Assembly (NCBI RefSeq): GCF_017377775.1
Contig: NZ_JAFVLN010000003.1
Span: 248,001 to 312,000, forward strand
DNA length: 64,000 nt
Source: Streptomyces sp. VRA16 Mangrove soil
GTDB taxonomy: Bacteria > Actinomycetota > Actinomycetes > Streptomycetales > Streptomycetaceae
Direction of reading: 5' to 3'
In this document: positions 48,271-57,063 of the stretch, in pieces
How positions within the stretch are numbered: position 1 is the first letter of the stretch
How the letters are laid out: every line of letters begins with the position of its first letter
Program-made: the position numbers and the translations under genes
Notes under the pieces: model-generated
Seen by the model: the letters and a program-made list of their open reading frames with translations, nothing else
The model's database searches: none
What the model was told of the DNA's origin: nothing

Positions 48271-49050
48271 TCAACCACGTACGTACAAGGGCTCGCCCGG
48301 CAGGGTGGCCTCGGCCGGCAGCAGTGCCAGGTCGAGGCCGCGCGCCAGGCGGGCCCTCAGTGTTTCGTCGGCCGCGATGCGCCGGGCCACGGCCCCCGCG
48401 GCCGCCTGCACGTCGGCGCCCCCATCCACCACCAGCGCGAGCGTGCCGTCCGCCTGGCCCGGACCGAGGTACGCGCGGGCCACCGCCGGTTCCGCCGCGA
48501 CGGCTGCGCGGACCGCTTCCCTCACCGCCGGGTCCCGGAGCGGGTCCGCGCTCGTGCGGCCCTCGGCGAGGGCGTACAGGGCGGGGCCCGTGAGCTCGTA
48601 CGGGACCGGGCCCGCGAGGTCGAGGACGACCGTGTCGGCCTTCTCGTGGGCGGCGGCCTGGAGCGCCTGGTGCAGCGGGACGGCGACCGGGCGGGCCTCC
48701 GGGTCCCACAAGGCCAGTGACGCGGTGGACGTGAAGGCCGGGAGCGCGATGCGGGAGCCAGCCCTCAGGGTCGGCACGGCCATGTCGGAGGTCTTCTCGC
48801 GGCGCAGGCCGCCCGCCCGTCTCCCACCACCACCCTTGTGTCGAGCTTCGCCCTCCTCCTCGTCGGCCTCCTCGACCTCGCCGAGCACGGCGACCACCGG
48901 GACCAGCAGCCGGGCGCCCTTCAGCGCCTCCAGGACCGGGCCGTGGGCCGTGCGGTCGGCCGACCAGGCGGCCAGGGCCTCGGCGAGACGCGGGTCCGCG
49001 GAGCCGTCGTCGTCGGAGAAGCCGGAGTCGGGAATGTTCTTGTTCGCCAC
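48271..49050 (-). CDS. SseB-family protein
   Basis: The 259-residue protein has an N-terminal half with EALKGARLLVPVVAVLGEVEE and TSDMAVPTLRAGSRIALPAFTSTASLALWDP, characteristic of SseB-type domains. The C-terminal half contains ARAYLGPGQADGTLALVVDGG, typical of the SseB C-terminal domain. A low-complexity Glu/Gly/Arg stretch lies near residue 70. GTG 49050 is chosen; a longer ORF goes to 49080. The role in Streptomyces is unknown. Confidence 0.82.
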   Translation of the reverse strand: MANKNIPDSGFSDDDGSADPRLAEALAAWSADRTAHGPVLEALKGARLLVPVVAVLGEVEEADEEEGEARHKGGGGRRAGGLRREKTSDMAVPTLRAGSRIALPAFTSTASLALWDPEARPVAVPLHQALQAAAHEKADTVVLDLAGPVPYELTGPALYALAEGRTSADPLRDPAVREAVRAAVAAEPAVARAYLGPGQADGTLALVVDGGADVQAAAGAVARRIAADETLRARLARGLDLALLPAEATLPGEPLYVRG

Positions 49051-49146
49051 GATCACCGACCCTACCGAGCGTGCGGCCACACGTTCTCAGCGGACCCTGA
49101 GCTGCGACTCATGGTCGTCACAGGAGTGCGCCCGAGCATCGGGGGC

Positions 49147-50100
49147 ATGTCCTCCGGTTCCCGTCGTCGACGCACGCGTGAAGCCCGTCGGCGGCCTCTC
49201 TTGTACGCGGCCGTCGCCTCCACGGTGCTGGTCGCCGGCACCGCGGCCACTACGGTCTACGTCAAGGCGCAGGCGCACGACGCGACTGCCCTGGTGTCGC
49301 AGGTGTCCACCTCGGGAGGCTCGTCCGTGTCGTCGTCCGCGTCAGCGTCGCCCTCGCCGTCCCCCACCGTCGACCGGGACGCCCTCCTCGCCGAGGCCCT
49401 GTCCGGCCAGGGCGGGCACTTCTCCGTCGCCGTGCTCGACGTCGAGAACGGCACGAGCGCGGCCTACGCGTCGGGCTCGGCCGGTGCCACGTACGACACC
49501 GCCAGCATCGTGAAGGTCGACATCCTGGCCACGCTGCTGCTGCAGGCGCAGGACGACGGCCGCTCGCTCACCGCGCAGGAGAAGACCTACGCCACCGCGA
49601 TGATCGAGAACAGCGACAACGCGTCGACGACCGCGCTGTGGGACATCATCGGCAGGGCCGACGGGCTCGACGCCGCGAACGAGCGGCTCGGGCTGACCGG
49701 CACCACCGGCGGCGGCGGGCCGCTGTGGGGGCTCACGCAGACCACCGCCACCGATCAACTCGCCCTGCTGCAGCAGGTGTTCGCGGCCGATGACGACGCC
49801 GATGCCGTCCTGGACGCCGACGCGCGGACGTACGTCCAGGGGCTGATGGGGAACGTCGAGGCCGATCAGCAGTGGGGCATATCCGCGGCCGGTGACGACG
49901 GGCTCGCGATCAAGAACGGGTGGCTGCGGCGGAGCACCACCGGGCTGTGGGACATCAACAGCGTCGGGCGGGTGACCGTCGAAGGGAAGCAGTACCTGGT
50001 GGCCGTGGTCTCCGACGGGAGCGCCACCCAGCAGGACGGGATCGATCTCGTGGAGGCCGTGGCGAAGGCCGCCGTGCCGGTGCTCAGCGCCGACGCGTGA
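49147..50100 (+). CDS. exported serine hydrolase (class A beta-lactamase fold)
   Basis: The 317-residue protein has a basic start with a hydrophobic anchor (residues 19-40) and a Ser-rich linker. The catalytic domain contains S-x-x-K in TASIVKVD and SDN in IENSDNAST. The KTG-like element is IKNGW, so the third motif is atypical. It could be a penicillin-binding or cell-wall-acting hydrolase rather than a true beta-lactamase. It overlaps the convergent mycosin gene by 17 bases. Confidence 0.85.
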   Translation: MSSGSRRRRTREARRRPLLYAAVASTVLVAGTAATTVYVKAQAHDATALVSQVSTSGGSSVSSSASASPSPSPTVDRDALLAEALSGQGGHFSVAVLDVENGTSAAYASGSAGATYDTASIVKVDILATLLLQAQDDGRSLTAQEKTYATAMIENSDNASTTALWDIIGRADGLDAANERLGLTGTTGGGGPLWGLTQTTATDQLALLQQVFAADDDADAVLDADARTYVQGLMGNVEADQQWGISAAGDDGLAIKNGWLRRSTTGLWDINSVGRVTVEGKQYLVAVVSDGSATQQDGIDLVEAVAKAAVPVLSADA

Positions 50101-51244
50101 GGCGGTGGCCGCGCCACAGGTAGACCGCGGCGCCGAGCAGCGCGACGCCGAAGCCGCCCGCCACCAGGCCCACCCAGGTCGCCTGGCCCGTGGAGTCCGG
50201 GTCGTCGGGTCCCGGGCCGAAGTACTTCTCGCCGTACGCGGTCGAGGTCAGGCCCTGCGGCTTCAGCTTCTTCGCCGCGGTGATCGCCGCCGCCGGGTCG
50301 ATCATGCCGAATCCGCGTGAGTCGTCGCGGCCGCCCGAGGGCGGGTCCTGCGCGGTGTCCTCGACGAGCTTCTTGATCTGGGCCGGGCTCAGGCCCGGGT
50401 GCGCGGCGCGGATCAGCGCGACCGCGCCGGAGACGAACGCGGAGGCCGCGCTGGTGCCCCACGCCGAGTAGTACCTGCGGTCCGGGTCGGCGGTGACGAT
50501 GCCGCGGCCCGGGGCGGCGACGGTGGCGTACCAGCGGCGGGTGGAGAACGAGGCGCGGGTGCCCGTCGAGTCGACGGCGGTGGCGGTGATGACGCCCGGG
50601 TAGGCCGCCGGGTAGGAGATGTGGTCGCCCTTCTCGCCGCCGTTGCCCGCCGAGGCGACGACCGAGACGCCCTTCTTCAGCGCGTACTGGATGGCGTCGT
50701 CCTCGCTCGCCTCCGCGTGGGCGGTGGACGAGTCGTCGCCGAGCGAGAGGTTGATGACGTCGGCGCCGTGGTCGGCGGCCCAGCGGATGCCGTCGGAGAG
50801 GGCGTCGCCGCGGGTCTCGCGGGCCTTGGTGCGGGCCGGGTCGCCGTCCTCCAGGATCACGCGGACGGGCAGGATCGTGGCTTCGGGGGCCACGCCCATC
50901 ACGCCGTCGCCGCCGTCCTTGCCGTGGCCGTGGCCGGCGATGACGCTGGCGATGGCGGTGCCGTGGCGGGCCCACGGGCGGTCGCCGCGCTCGGCGCCGA
51001 AGCCGATGAAGTCCTTGCCGGTGGTGACATTGCCCTTGAGGTCGGGGTGCTGGTCGTCGACGCCGGTGTCCAGGACGGCGACGGTGATGCCCTTGCCCTT
51101 GGTGGTGCGCCACGCCTCCTGGGTGTGCAGGGCGGTGAGGCCCCACTGCTGGGCGCGGACCGCGTCGGCGTGCGCCGCGGTGGACGGGAGCACGGCGAGG
51201 GCCGCGGCCGTGGCGAGGACGGCGATGCGCTGCCGGTGGTTCAT
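50084..51244 (-). CDS. type VII secretion-associated serine protease (mycosin-like)
   Basis: The 386-residue subtilisin-family protease has a signal peptide. The catalytic triad is visible as Asp in VAVLDTGVDDQHPDL, His in RPWARHGTAIASVIAG and Ser in WGTSAASAFVSGAVAL. The C-terminal single membrane helix (VGLVAGGFGVALLGAAVYLW) with a short basic tail is typical of mycosins (MycP). In mycobacteria mycosins cleave ESX substrates, but no EccC or WXG100 gene is nearby. The start overlaps the proline-rich membrane-protein gene by 4 bases. Confidence 0.9.
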   Translation of the reverse strand: MNHRQRIAVLATAAALAVLPSTAAHADAVRAQQWGLTALHTQEAWRTTKGKGITVAVLDTGVDDQHPDLKGNVTTGKDFIGFGAERGDRPWARHGTAIASVIAGHGHGKDGGDGVMGVAPEATILPVRVILEDGDPARTKARETRGDALSDGIRWAADHGADVINLSLGDDSSTAHAEASEDDAIQYALKKGVSVVASAGNGGEKGDHISYPAAYPGVITATAVDSTGTRASFSTRRWYATVAAPGRGIVTADPDRRYYSAWGTSAASAFVSGAVALIRAAHPGLSPAQIKKLVEDTAQDPPSGGRDDSRGFGMIDPAAAITAAKKLKPQGLTSTAYGEKYFGPGPDDPDSTGQATWVGLVAGGFGVALLGAAVYLWRGHRLTRRR

Positions 51245-52650
51245 GACGGCTGCTCCGAGGACTGCTTCTGGACCGCTTTGCGCAGGCCGCGTTCGATCCG
51301 GTCGGCGATGCCCTGGGCCTCGTGGCCGAGGCCGGCCTGGGCGGGGGCCGTGGTGGCGCCCGACTTCATGGCGTCGGCGGCGGGCTGCGGGTCGGAGACG
51401 CCGCGGCCGTCGGCGAAGCCGGAGACGGCGTAGACCACGACCGGGGCGTCGGTGAGGACGTTGATGCTCCACGACGCGCGCTGGGCGTCGCCGAAGCCGG
51501 CGGCGGCGGTGCCCTTGGCGGCGTACGGGCGCGGCATGAGGTCGGTGCGCCGGTCCAGGCCCTGGTCGGTGAAGCGGGTGCGCAGCGCCTTGGTCGCCTC
51601 CAGGTCGGCCTTGGTGAACAGCAGGCCGACGGTGGTGACGTTGCTCTGGGTGGCGTCCGCGTACGTGGCGCGCAGCAGGCGCAGACAGCCGACGGAGCGC
51701 AGCGCCTTGTGCAGCAGCGGGTCGAAGGCGTCGGCGCAGCCGGAGTCGGGGGCGACGGCGATCCGGGTCCAGGTGCGGTCGGCGCCGCCGGGGCCCGCGC
51801 CCTCGCCCTTCAGGGTGCGCGGGAAGAGCCGGTCGACGGGGATGCCGTGCCAGAGCTCGCCCGCCTCGTTGTAGGCGCTCTGCGCGGAGACGGTGCCGCT
51901 GCCGTCGTCGCCGGTGAGCAGCGAGCCGGTGGCGGCGCCGCCGATCAGGCCGAGGCCCAGCACGAGGCAGGCCGCGGCGGCCGCGGCGCGCGGGGCGAGC
52001 CGGGCGCCGACGGGGCGCAGCCGGGTCGTGCTGTCGTCGTAGTGCTCGGGCCGTGCGAACCGCACGAAGGGCCGCCCCGCGGTGCCGGGGACGGGCGTGA
52101 GGTCGACGGTGCCGACCGGCCTGCGCGGCGGCGGTGTCGAAGGCGCGGCCGGAACGGGACGCAGCCGGGTGGTGGTCTCCGTGGGGCGGGGCGCCGGGAC
52201 CTCGGAGGGCAGCGGGCCGGGGTGCGCGGGAGCAGCGCCGCGGGCTGCGGCTGCGTTGCTGCCGGCCGTGCCCGTGGCAGCGCGCGCCCCGGACGGCGAC
52301 GCGTCGGGCACCCGCGTCGACGCGACCGGCGCCGGAGGCTGCGGCGTGGTCAGGGCGGGCGGCCGGGTGGGCGCGGGGGCCGGGGTGTCGCGGGCGGCCG
52401 GCGTGGACGGTGCCGCGGCCGGCGGCGGTGGCGTGGGCTGACGCCCGGGCTCCGGCGGGACGCGGATCGCGCCCGTCGCCGGGGCCGCGTCCGGGAAGCG
52501 CGCCGAGGCGGCCGGCGGCGGCGGTGTCGTCGGCAACGGCGGTGCGGTCTCCGGGAGTTCGGCCTCGGGCTGCTGCGCCGCCGGGGGCGGGCCTGCGGGA
52601 CGCGGGGGCACCGAGGGGCGCGGGGGGACACGTCGGGCGTCCGTGCTCAT
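51241..52650 (-). CDS. proline-rich single-pass membrane protein, mycosin partner
   Basis: The 469-residue protein has a first roughly 190 residues rich in Pro/Ala/Thr and likely disordered. A membrane helix lies near residue 225 (AAAAAACLVLGLGLIGGAA), followed by an exported domain of about 230 residues with two Cys (SGCADAF and VGCLRLL) that could pair. I recognise no catalytic motif. Translational coupling with the mycosin suggests it is a substrate, anchor or regulator of the protease, which is inference. Confidence 0.7.
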   Translation of the reverse strand: MSTDARRVPPRPSVPPRPAGPPPAAQQPEAELPETAPPLPTTPPPPAASARFPDAAPATGAIRVPPEPGRQPTPPPPAAAPSTPAARDTPAPAPTRPPALTTPQPPAPVASTRVPDASPSGARAATGTAGSNAAAARGAAPAHPGPLPSEVPAPRPTETTTRLRPVPAAPSTPPPRRPVGTVDLTPVPGTAGRPFVRFARPEHYDDSTTRLRPVGARLAPRAAAAAACLVLGLGLIGGAATGSLLTGDDGSGTVSAQSAYNEAGELWHGIPVDRLFPRTLKGEGAGPGGADRTWTRIAVAPDSGCADAFDPLLHKALRSVGCLRLLRATYADATQSNVTTVGLLFTKADLEATKALRTRFTDQGLDRRTDLMPRPYAAKGTAAAGFGDAQRASWSINVLTDAPVVVYAVSGFADGRGVSDPQPAADAMKSGATTAPAQAGLGHEAQGIADRIERGLRKAVQKQSSEQPS

Positions 52651-52789
52651 GCCTCCCCGTTTCCTCAGCCTGCGTGCGCGTCACTCTAACGGGCGTGGCG
52701 AGGTCCGGCGGGTTCCGGTCCACGGGCTCGGCCGATCTGCCCGTATCGTCCCCCTACCCTGCGGTAATCGTGTCTGGCAGGCTTCGGCC

Positions 52790-53992
52790 ATGACACCGCG
52801 TGCAGCCGATCGCGCCCGTTTCGACCGGGCCACCGCTCACCTCGACGCCCCTCTGGCCGTCGTCGACCTGGACGCCTTCGACGCCAATGCCGACGATCTC
52901 GTCCGGCGCGCCGCCGGGAAGCCGATCCGGGTGGCCAGCAAGTCCGTACGCTGCCGGGCCCTGCTGGAGCGGGTGCTGGCCCGCCCCGGGTTCGCGGGGA
53001 TCATGTCGTTCACGCTGGCCGAGTCGGTCTGGCTGGCACGCTCGGGGTTCGAGGACGTCCTGCTGGCGTATCCGTCGGCGGACCGCGCCGGGTTCGCGGA
53101 GCTGGCGCACGACCCGAAGCTGGCCGCCGCGGTGACGGTGATGGTCGACGACCCGGCCCAGCTGCGGCTGATCGACGACGCCAGGGACGGCGGCCGGGAG
53201 GAGATCCGGGTCTGCCTGGAGCTGGACACGTCGCTGCGGATGCTCGGCGGGCGGGTGCGGATCGGCGCCCTGCGCTCCCCGCTGCGCACGCCCGGCCAAC
53301 TCGCCGATCTGGCCCGGGTGGTGGCGCAGCGGCCCGGGTTCCGGCTGGTGGGCATCATGGCGTACGAGGGTCATGTGGCCGGGGTCGGGGACGCGGTGGC
53401 GGGGCGGCCCGTGCGGTCGCGGGCGATCCGGCTGATGCAGGCGACGGCGCGCCGGGAGCTCGCGGCGCGGCGCGGCGAGGTGGTGCGGGCCGTGCGCGCG
53501 GTGGCCCCCGACCTGGAGTTCGTGAACGGCGGCGGCACGGGCAGTGTGCAGCACACGGCCGCGGAGGCGGCGGTCACCGAGATCGCGGCCGGTTCGGGGC
53601 TCTATGTGCCGCGGCTCTTCGACAACTACACGTCGTTCAGCGGGCGTCCGGCGGCCCTGTTCGCGCAGCCGGTCGTGCGCAGGCCGGGGGTGGGGGTCGT
53701 CACGGTGCTCGGCGGCGGCTACCCGGCGTCCGGCGCCGCGGGTCCCGACCGGCTGCCGGTGCCGTATCTGCCGGAGGGGCTGCGCTACGACGCGCAGGAG
53801 GGCCCCGGCGAGGTGCAGACCCCGCTGCTCGGCGCGGCCGCCGACGATCTGCTGATCGGCGACAAGGTGTGGTTCCGGCACGCGAAGGCGGGTGAGCTGT
53901 GCGAGCGGTTCGAGGTGCTGCACCTGGTGTCGGGCGACGCGGTGACGGCGACGGTGCCGACGTACCGGGGCGAGGGCTACACCTTCCTGTGA
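52790..53992 (+). CDS. fold-III PLP enzyme, amino acid deaminase/aldolase type
   Basis: The 400-residue protein has an alanine-racemase-type N-terminal barrel. LAVVDLDAFDANADDL leads into the PLP lysine in RVASKSVRC, with LVGIMAYEGHVAGVGD and FVNGGGTGSVQHTA further on. A C-terminal beta domain ends DKVWFRHAKAGELCERF. This group is related to D-threonine aldolase and D-serine dehydratase; the substrate is unknown. ATG 52790 is preceded by no strong ribosome-binding site. Confidence 0.85.
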   Translation: MTPRAADRARFDRATAHLDAPLAVVDLDAFDANADDLVRRAAGKPIRVASKSVRCRALLERVLARPGFAGIMSFTLAESVWLARSGFEDVLLAYPSADRAGFAELAHDPKLAAAVTVMVDDPAQLRLIDDARDGGREEIRVCLELDTSLRMLGGRVRIGALRSPLRTPGQLADLARVVAQRPGFRLVGIMAYEGHVAGVGDAVAGRPVRSRAIRLMQATARRELAARRGEVVRAVRAVAPDLEFVNGGGTGSVQHTAAEAAVTEIAAGSGLYVPRLFDNYTSFSGRPAALFAQPVVRRPGVGVVTVLGGGYPASGAAGPDRLPVPYLPEGLRYDAQEGPGEVQTPLLGAAADDLLIGDKVWFRHAKAGELCERFEVLHLVSGDAVTATVPTYRGEGYTFL

Positions 53993-54006
53993 CCCCTCGC
54001 CGAGGG

Positions 54007-54906
54007 TCAGTCGGTGGGGCCGATGCTGCTGCCCACTCCCCCACCGCCCTCGCCCGCCGAGCGGATCCCCTTGACGATCGTGTCGAGGTCGGTGAGCGGG
54101 GGCGCCTTGTCGCCCGCGTCGAGCGTGCCGGTGACGGCGACCAGCGACTCTGACCCGGCGCTGGAGGGGAACACCACGGACTGGATGTAGCCGCCGGGCC
54201 CGACGGTCGTACGGACCTTCCAGCGCACGAGGTAGCCGACGCGTCCGGCGACCGCCAACTGCCGTGCGGCGACGACCCGGTGCCCGGTGATCCCGCCGAA
54301 CGGCCGGCGGCCCACGGCGTCGGTGTCGTAGACGCGGTCGGCGGCGTCGGAGGCGTCCTGCGCGGCGAGCGCCTTGAGGTCCGGTCCGTCGGCGTTGGTG
54401 ACGGTGTGCGTGGCGACGGTGCCGCGGCGGCAGATCCCGTCGTCGTAGGGGCAGGTGTAGGTGCCCTTCGTGGTGAGGAGGACGTCGTCGTCGGCGACGT
54501 TCTGCGCCTTCTGCCAGCCGTCGACGACCGGCAGCGTGATCCCGTTGAGCTGGTCGGTGACGTGGTCGGCGTCCTCGGTCGGTGAGGGGGCGGGCGCGGT
54601 GGTCGACGGCGCCGAGGACTGCGCCGGTTCGGACGGTGCGGTCCGCGGCCGACCGGCCCTGTCGTCGCCGGAGCCGCCGTTCAGGACGAGTACGGCGCCG
54701 GTGACGAGGGCCGCGACCAGCGCGGTGCCCGCCACGACCAGGGCCACCGTCCGGCCGCGCCCGCCGCCGAAGTCGCCCGGGGCGGCGGGCGCCGCGCCGG
54801 GCTGTCTGCGGTGATCGGTCCAGGAGACCCCGTCCCACCAGCGTTCGGTGGACGGGGCCTTCGGGTCCGGGTACCAGCCGGGCGGAGGTGCCGAGGGACT
54901 GCTCAT
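54007..54906 (-). CDS. DUF2510-containing membrane protein
   Basis: The 299-residue protein has the DUF2510 motif PPPGWYPDPKAPSTERWWDGVSWTDH at the N-terminus, a Pro/Gly linker and one membrane helix near residues 53-75. A Ser/Thr/Pro-rich stretch follows, and then an exported domain with NGITLPVVDGWQKAQ and a Cys pair in YTCPYDDGICRRG. The domain is of unknown function. It is convergent with the fold-III enzyme gene at a distance of 14 bases. Confidence 0.85.
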   Translation of the reverse strand: MSSPSAPPPGWYPDPKAPSTERWWDGVSWTDHRRQPGAAPAAPGDFGGGRGRTVALVVAGTALVAALVTGAVLVLNGGSGDDRAGRPRTAPSEPAQSSAPSTTAPAPSPTEDADHVTDQLNGITLPVVDGWQKAQNVADDDVLLTTKGTYTCPYDDGICRRGTVATHTVTNADGPDLKALAAQDASDAADRVYDTDAVGRRPFGGITGHRVVAARQLAVAGRVGYLVRWKVRTTVGPGGYIQSVVFPSSAGSESLVAVTGTLDAGDKAPPLTDLDTIVKGIRSAGEGGGGVGSSIGPTD

Positions 54907-54947
54907 CCCGGCACTGTAGGCCGGGCCGCGGACGTCAGGACACCGGG

Positions 54948-56240
54948 TCAGAAGATGGTGTCGGCCTGGTCGGGCACGACCGAACCGTCGTCGCGCAGAA
55001 GCGGTCCGAATCCGCCTTCCGGCTTGTTGTGGGCGGCCGTCGAGCAGGGATACGTACCGGTCTTGCGCGGCAGCGGCTCGATGAACATCGGGTTGGCGAC
55101 CCAGCGTCCGTCGGCGTTGTCGTAGGCCCGGCACATGATCTCGTTCTTGTTCCGGTTGAGGACGAGGTGGGCGCCGGTCGCGTCGCCGACGAACGTGACG
55201 TCGGTGTCGGCGTCACCGCCGCCGAGCGCGATGCGCTTGTCCCGGCGCTGCTTGTCCCAGGCCGCCTTCCCCTTGATGTGGAAGATGTCCTGGTTGATCC
55301 AGCAGCGTTTGCCGTCGATGTACGGGATGGCCTCGCCCTGGGTGCGGCCGGTGCCGCCGCAGCCTTCGTTGTACGTGGTGATGCGGCCCTCGGCGTCGAG
55401 GACCGAACGGATGGCGATGGTGTGCCTGCGGTCGATGCCGACGCCTCCTGAACCGGCAGCCCACACCTCCGTCACCGGCTCGGACCCGGCGGACACGATG
55501 TAGACGTCGAAGCCGGCCTTCTGCAACGTACGGATGAGGTCGCGCTGTTGCTCGTAGTAGCGGACGTAGCCGGGGATGGTGTGCGTGCCGAGCGTCTGGG
55601 TGGCGCCGACGGGTGCGGCGAGGGCCTCCTTGCGGGCGGCGGCCGCGTACGACTCGAGCTCGGGGACCGTGTGCCCGGCGAACAGCTGCGGGACCCAGGC
55701 GTACTGGGGCACGGTCCGGCGGTGGTTCCATTCGCCGGCGAAGGCGGCGGCGCCGCTCATGGTCCTGCCGGACTCGCGGATGTTGAAGATCTCGTCCGTG
55801 CAGTCGGTGTCGGTGGAGGTGGGCAGCGAGGAGCCGACGGGGACGGCGGTGCCGCAGGCGGCGGTGAGCGCCTTGTCGGCGTCGTCCGTCATCCACTTGC
55901 TGGTCTTCTTCCAGCTCGCGGGGCGCAGGATCTTGTCGTGCTTGAGGGCCCAGGCGATGGTGGCGTCGGTGACGTCGTTCTTGGAGACGGTGTTGTCCCA
56001 GTCGAACGCGGCGACGGGGCGGGCCCCGTGGTGACCGTGACAGGTCCCGCGTTCGTCGATCATTTTCTGGAGCCTGGCCCGGTTGTCCCCGTACCACGGC
56101 AGCTTCTCGGAGAGCTGCGGGCAGGACGCGCGGTCGGCGGTGGTCGCGGACGTGGCGGCGGCCGCAGGAGAGACGAGAGCCGTGGCCACCAAAGCGGTGA
56201 CCACGGCCGAAGTCCACGCGGCAACATCTCTGTTACGCAT
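54948..56240 (-). CDS. secreted HAD-superfamily phosphatase
   Basis: The 430-residue protein has a signal peptide (cleavage near residue 30). HAD motif I is AFDWDNTVSKND, motif II is VYIVSAGSEPV, and the later acidic motif is FVGDATGAHLVL. Several Cys residues fit disulfides in the exported enzyme. It resembles phosphoserine-phosphatase-like haloacid dehalogenases, but the large insert (residues about 100-240) is unlike the cytosolic enzyme. The substrate is unknown; phosphate scavenging is a reasonable guess. Confidence 0.82.
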   Translation of the reverse strand: MRNRDVAAWTSAVVTALVATALVSPAAAATSATTADRASCPQLSEKLPWYGDNRARLQKMIDERGTCHGHHGARPVAAFDWDNTVSKNDVTDATIAWALKHDKILRPASWKKTSKWMTDDADKALTAACGTAVPVGSSLPTSTDTDCTDEIFNIRESGRTMSGAAAFAGEWNHRRTVPQYAWVPQLFAGHTVPELESYAAAARKEALAAPVGATQTLGTHTIPGYVRYYEQQRDLIRTLQKAGFDVYIVSAGSEPVTEVWAAGSGGVGIDRRHTIAIRSVLDAEGRITTYNEGCGGTGRTQGEAIPYIDGKRCWINQDIFHIKGKAAWDKQRRDKRIALGGGDADTDVTFVGDATGAHLVLNRNKNEIMCRAYDNADGRWVANPMFIEPLPRKTGTYPCSTAAHNKPEGGFGPLLRDDGSVVPDQADTIF

Positions 56241-56273
56241 GTTCCGGGACCGTACACCTACATGGCGCGTCCC

Positions 56274-57056
56274 CTACAGAGGCGTGACGTAGGCGCCCGA
56301 GATCCCGCCGTCGACGAGGAAGTCGGTGGCGTTGACGAACGCGGCGTCGTCGCTGGCCAGGAAGGCGACGGCGGCGGCGATCTCGTCGGCCTCGGCGAAC
56401 CGGCCGACCGGAATGTGGACCAGGCGGCGGGCGGCGCGCTCCGGGTCCTTCGCGAACAGCTCCCGCAGGAGTGGGGTGTTGACCGGCCCCGGGCACAGCG
56501 CGTTGACACGGATGCCCTCGCGCGCGAACTGCACGCCCAGCTCGCGGGACATGGCGAGGACGCCGCCCTTGGACGCGGTGTACGAGATCTGCGAGGTCGC
56601 GGCGCCCATCCGGGCCACGAACGACGCGGTGTTGATGATGGAGCCCTTGCCTTGGCGCCGCATGTACGGCAGCGCGGCCTTGCAGCACAGGTACACGGAG
56701 GTGAGGTTGACCTCCTGGACGCGCTTCCACGCCTCGAGGCCGGTGTCGAGGATGGAGTCGTCGTCGGGCGGCGAGATGCCCGCGTTGTTGAAGGCGATGT
56801 CGACCGAGCCGTAGGTGTCGAAGGCCGTCCTGAAGAGGGCCTCGACCTGGTCGGCGTCCGTCACGTCGACCTGCACGAAGGTGCCGCCGACCTCCTCGGC
56901 CGCCTTCTTGCCCGCGGTCTCGTCGATGTCGCCGCAGACCACGTGCGCGCCTTCGGAGGCGAGCCGCCGTGCGGTGGCGAGGCCGATGCCGCTGCCGGCG
57001 CCGGTGATGACGGCGGTGCGGCCGACGAGGCGCCGGCAGATGATGTCTTCGGTCAT
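56274..57056 (-). CDS. short-chain dehydrogenase/reductase of the gamma-glutamyl-amine cluster
   Basis: The 260-residue SDR has TGAGSGIGLATARRLA, NNAGISPPDD, the catalytic Tyr-x3-Lys in SYTASKGGV, and PGPVNTPLL. NAD(P) use is expected. It lies 7 bases after the ALDH gene on the same strand, so it probably belongs to the cluster and would oxidise the gamma-glutamylated alcohol or a related intermediate. The exact substrate is not proven. Confidence 0.9.
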   Translation of the reverse strand: MTEDIICRRLVGRTAVITGAGSGIGLATARRLASEGAHVVCGDIDETAGKKAAEEVGGTFVQVDVTDADQVEALFRTAFDTYGSVDIAFNNAGISPPDDDSILDTGLEAWKRVQEVNLTSVYLCCKAALPYMRRQGKGSIINTASFVARMGAATSQISYTASKGGVLAMSRELGVQFAREGIRVNALCPGPVNTPLLRELFAKDPERAARRLVHIPVGRFAEADEIAAAVAFLASDDAAFVNATDFLVDGGISGAYVTPL

Positions 57057-57063
57057 GGGTCTT

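Noticed and set aside
49147..50100. True class A beta-lactamase
   Set aside because: SxxK and SDN are present, but the third motif is atypical and a membrane anchor with Ser-rich linker suggests a cell-wall role.
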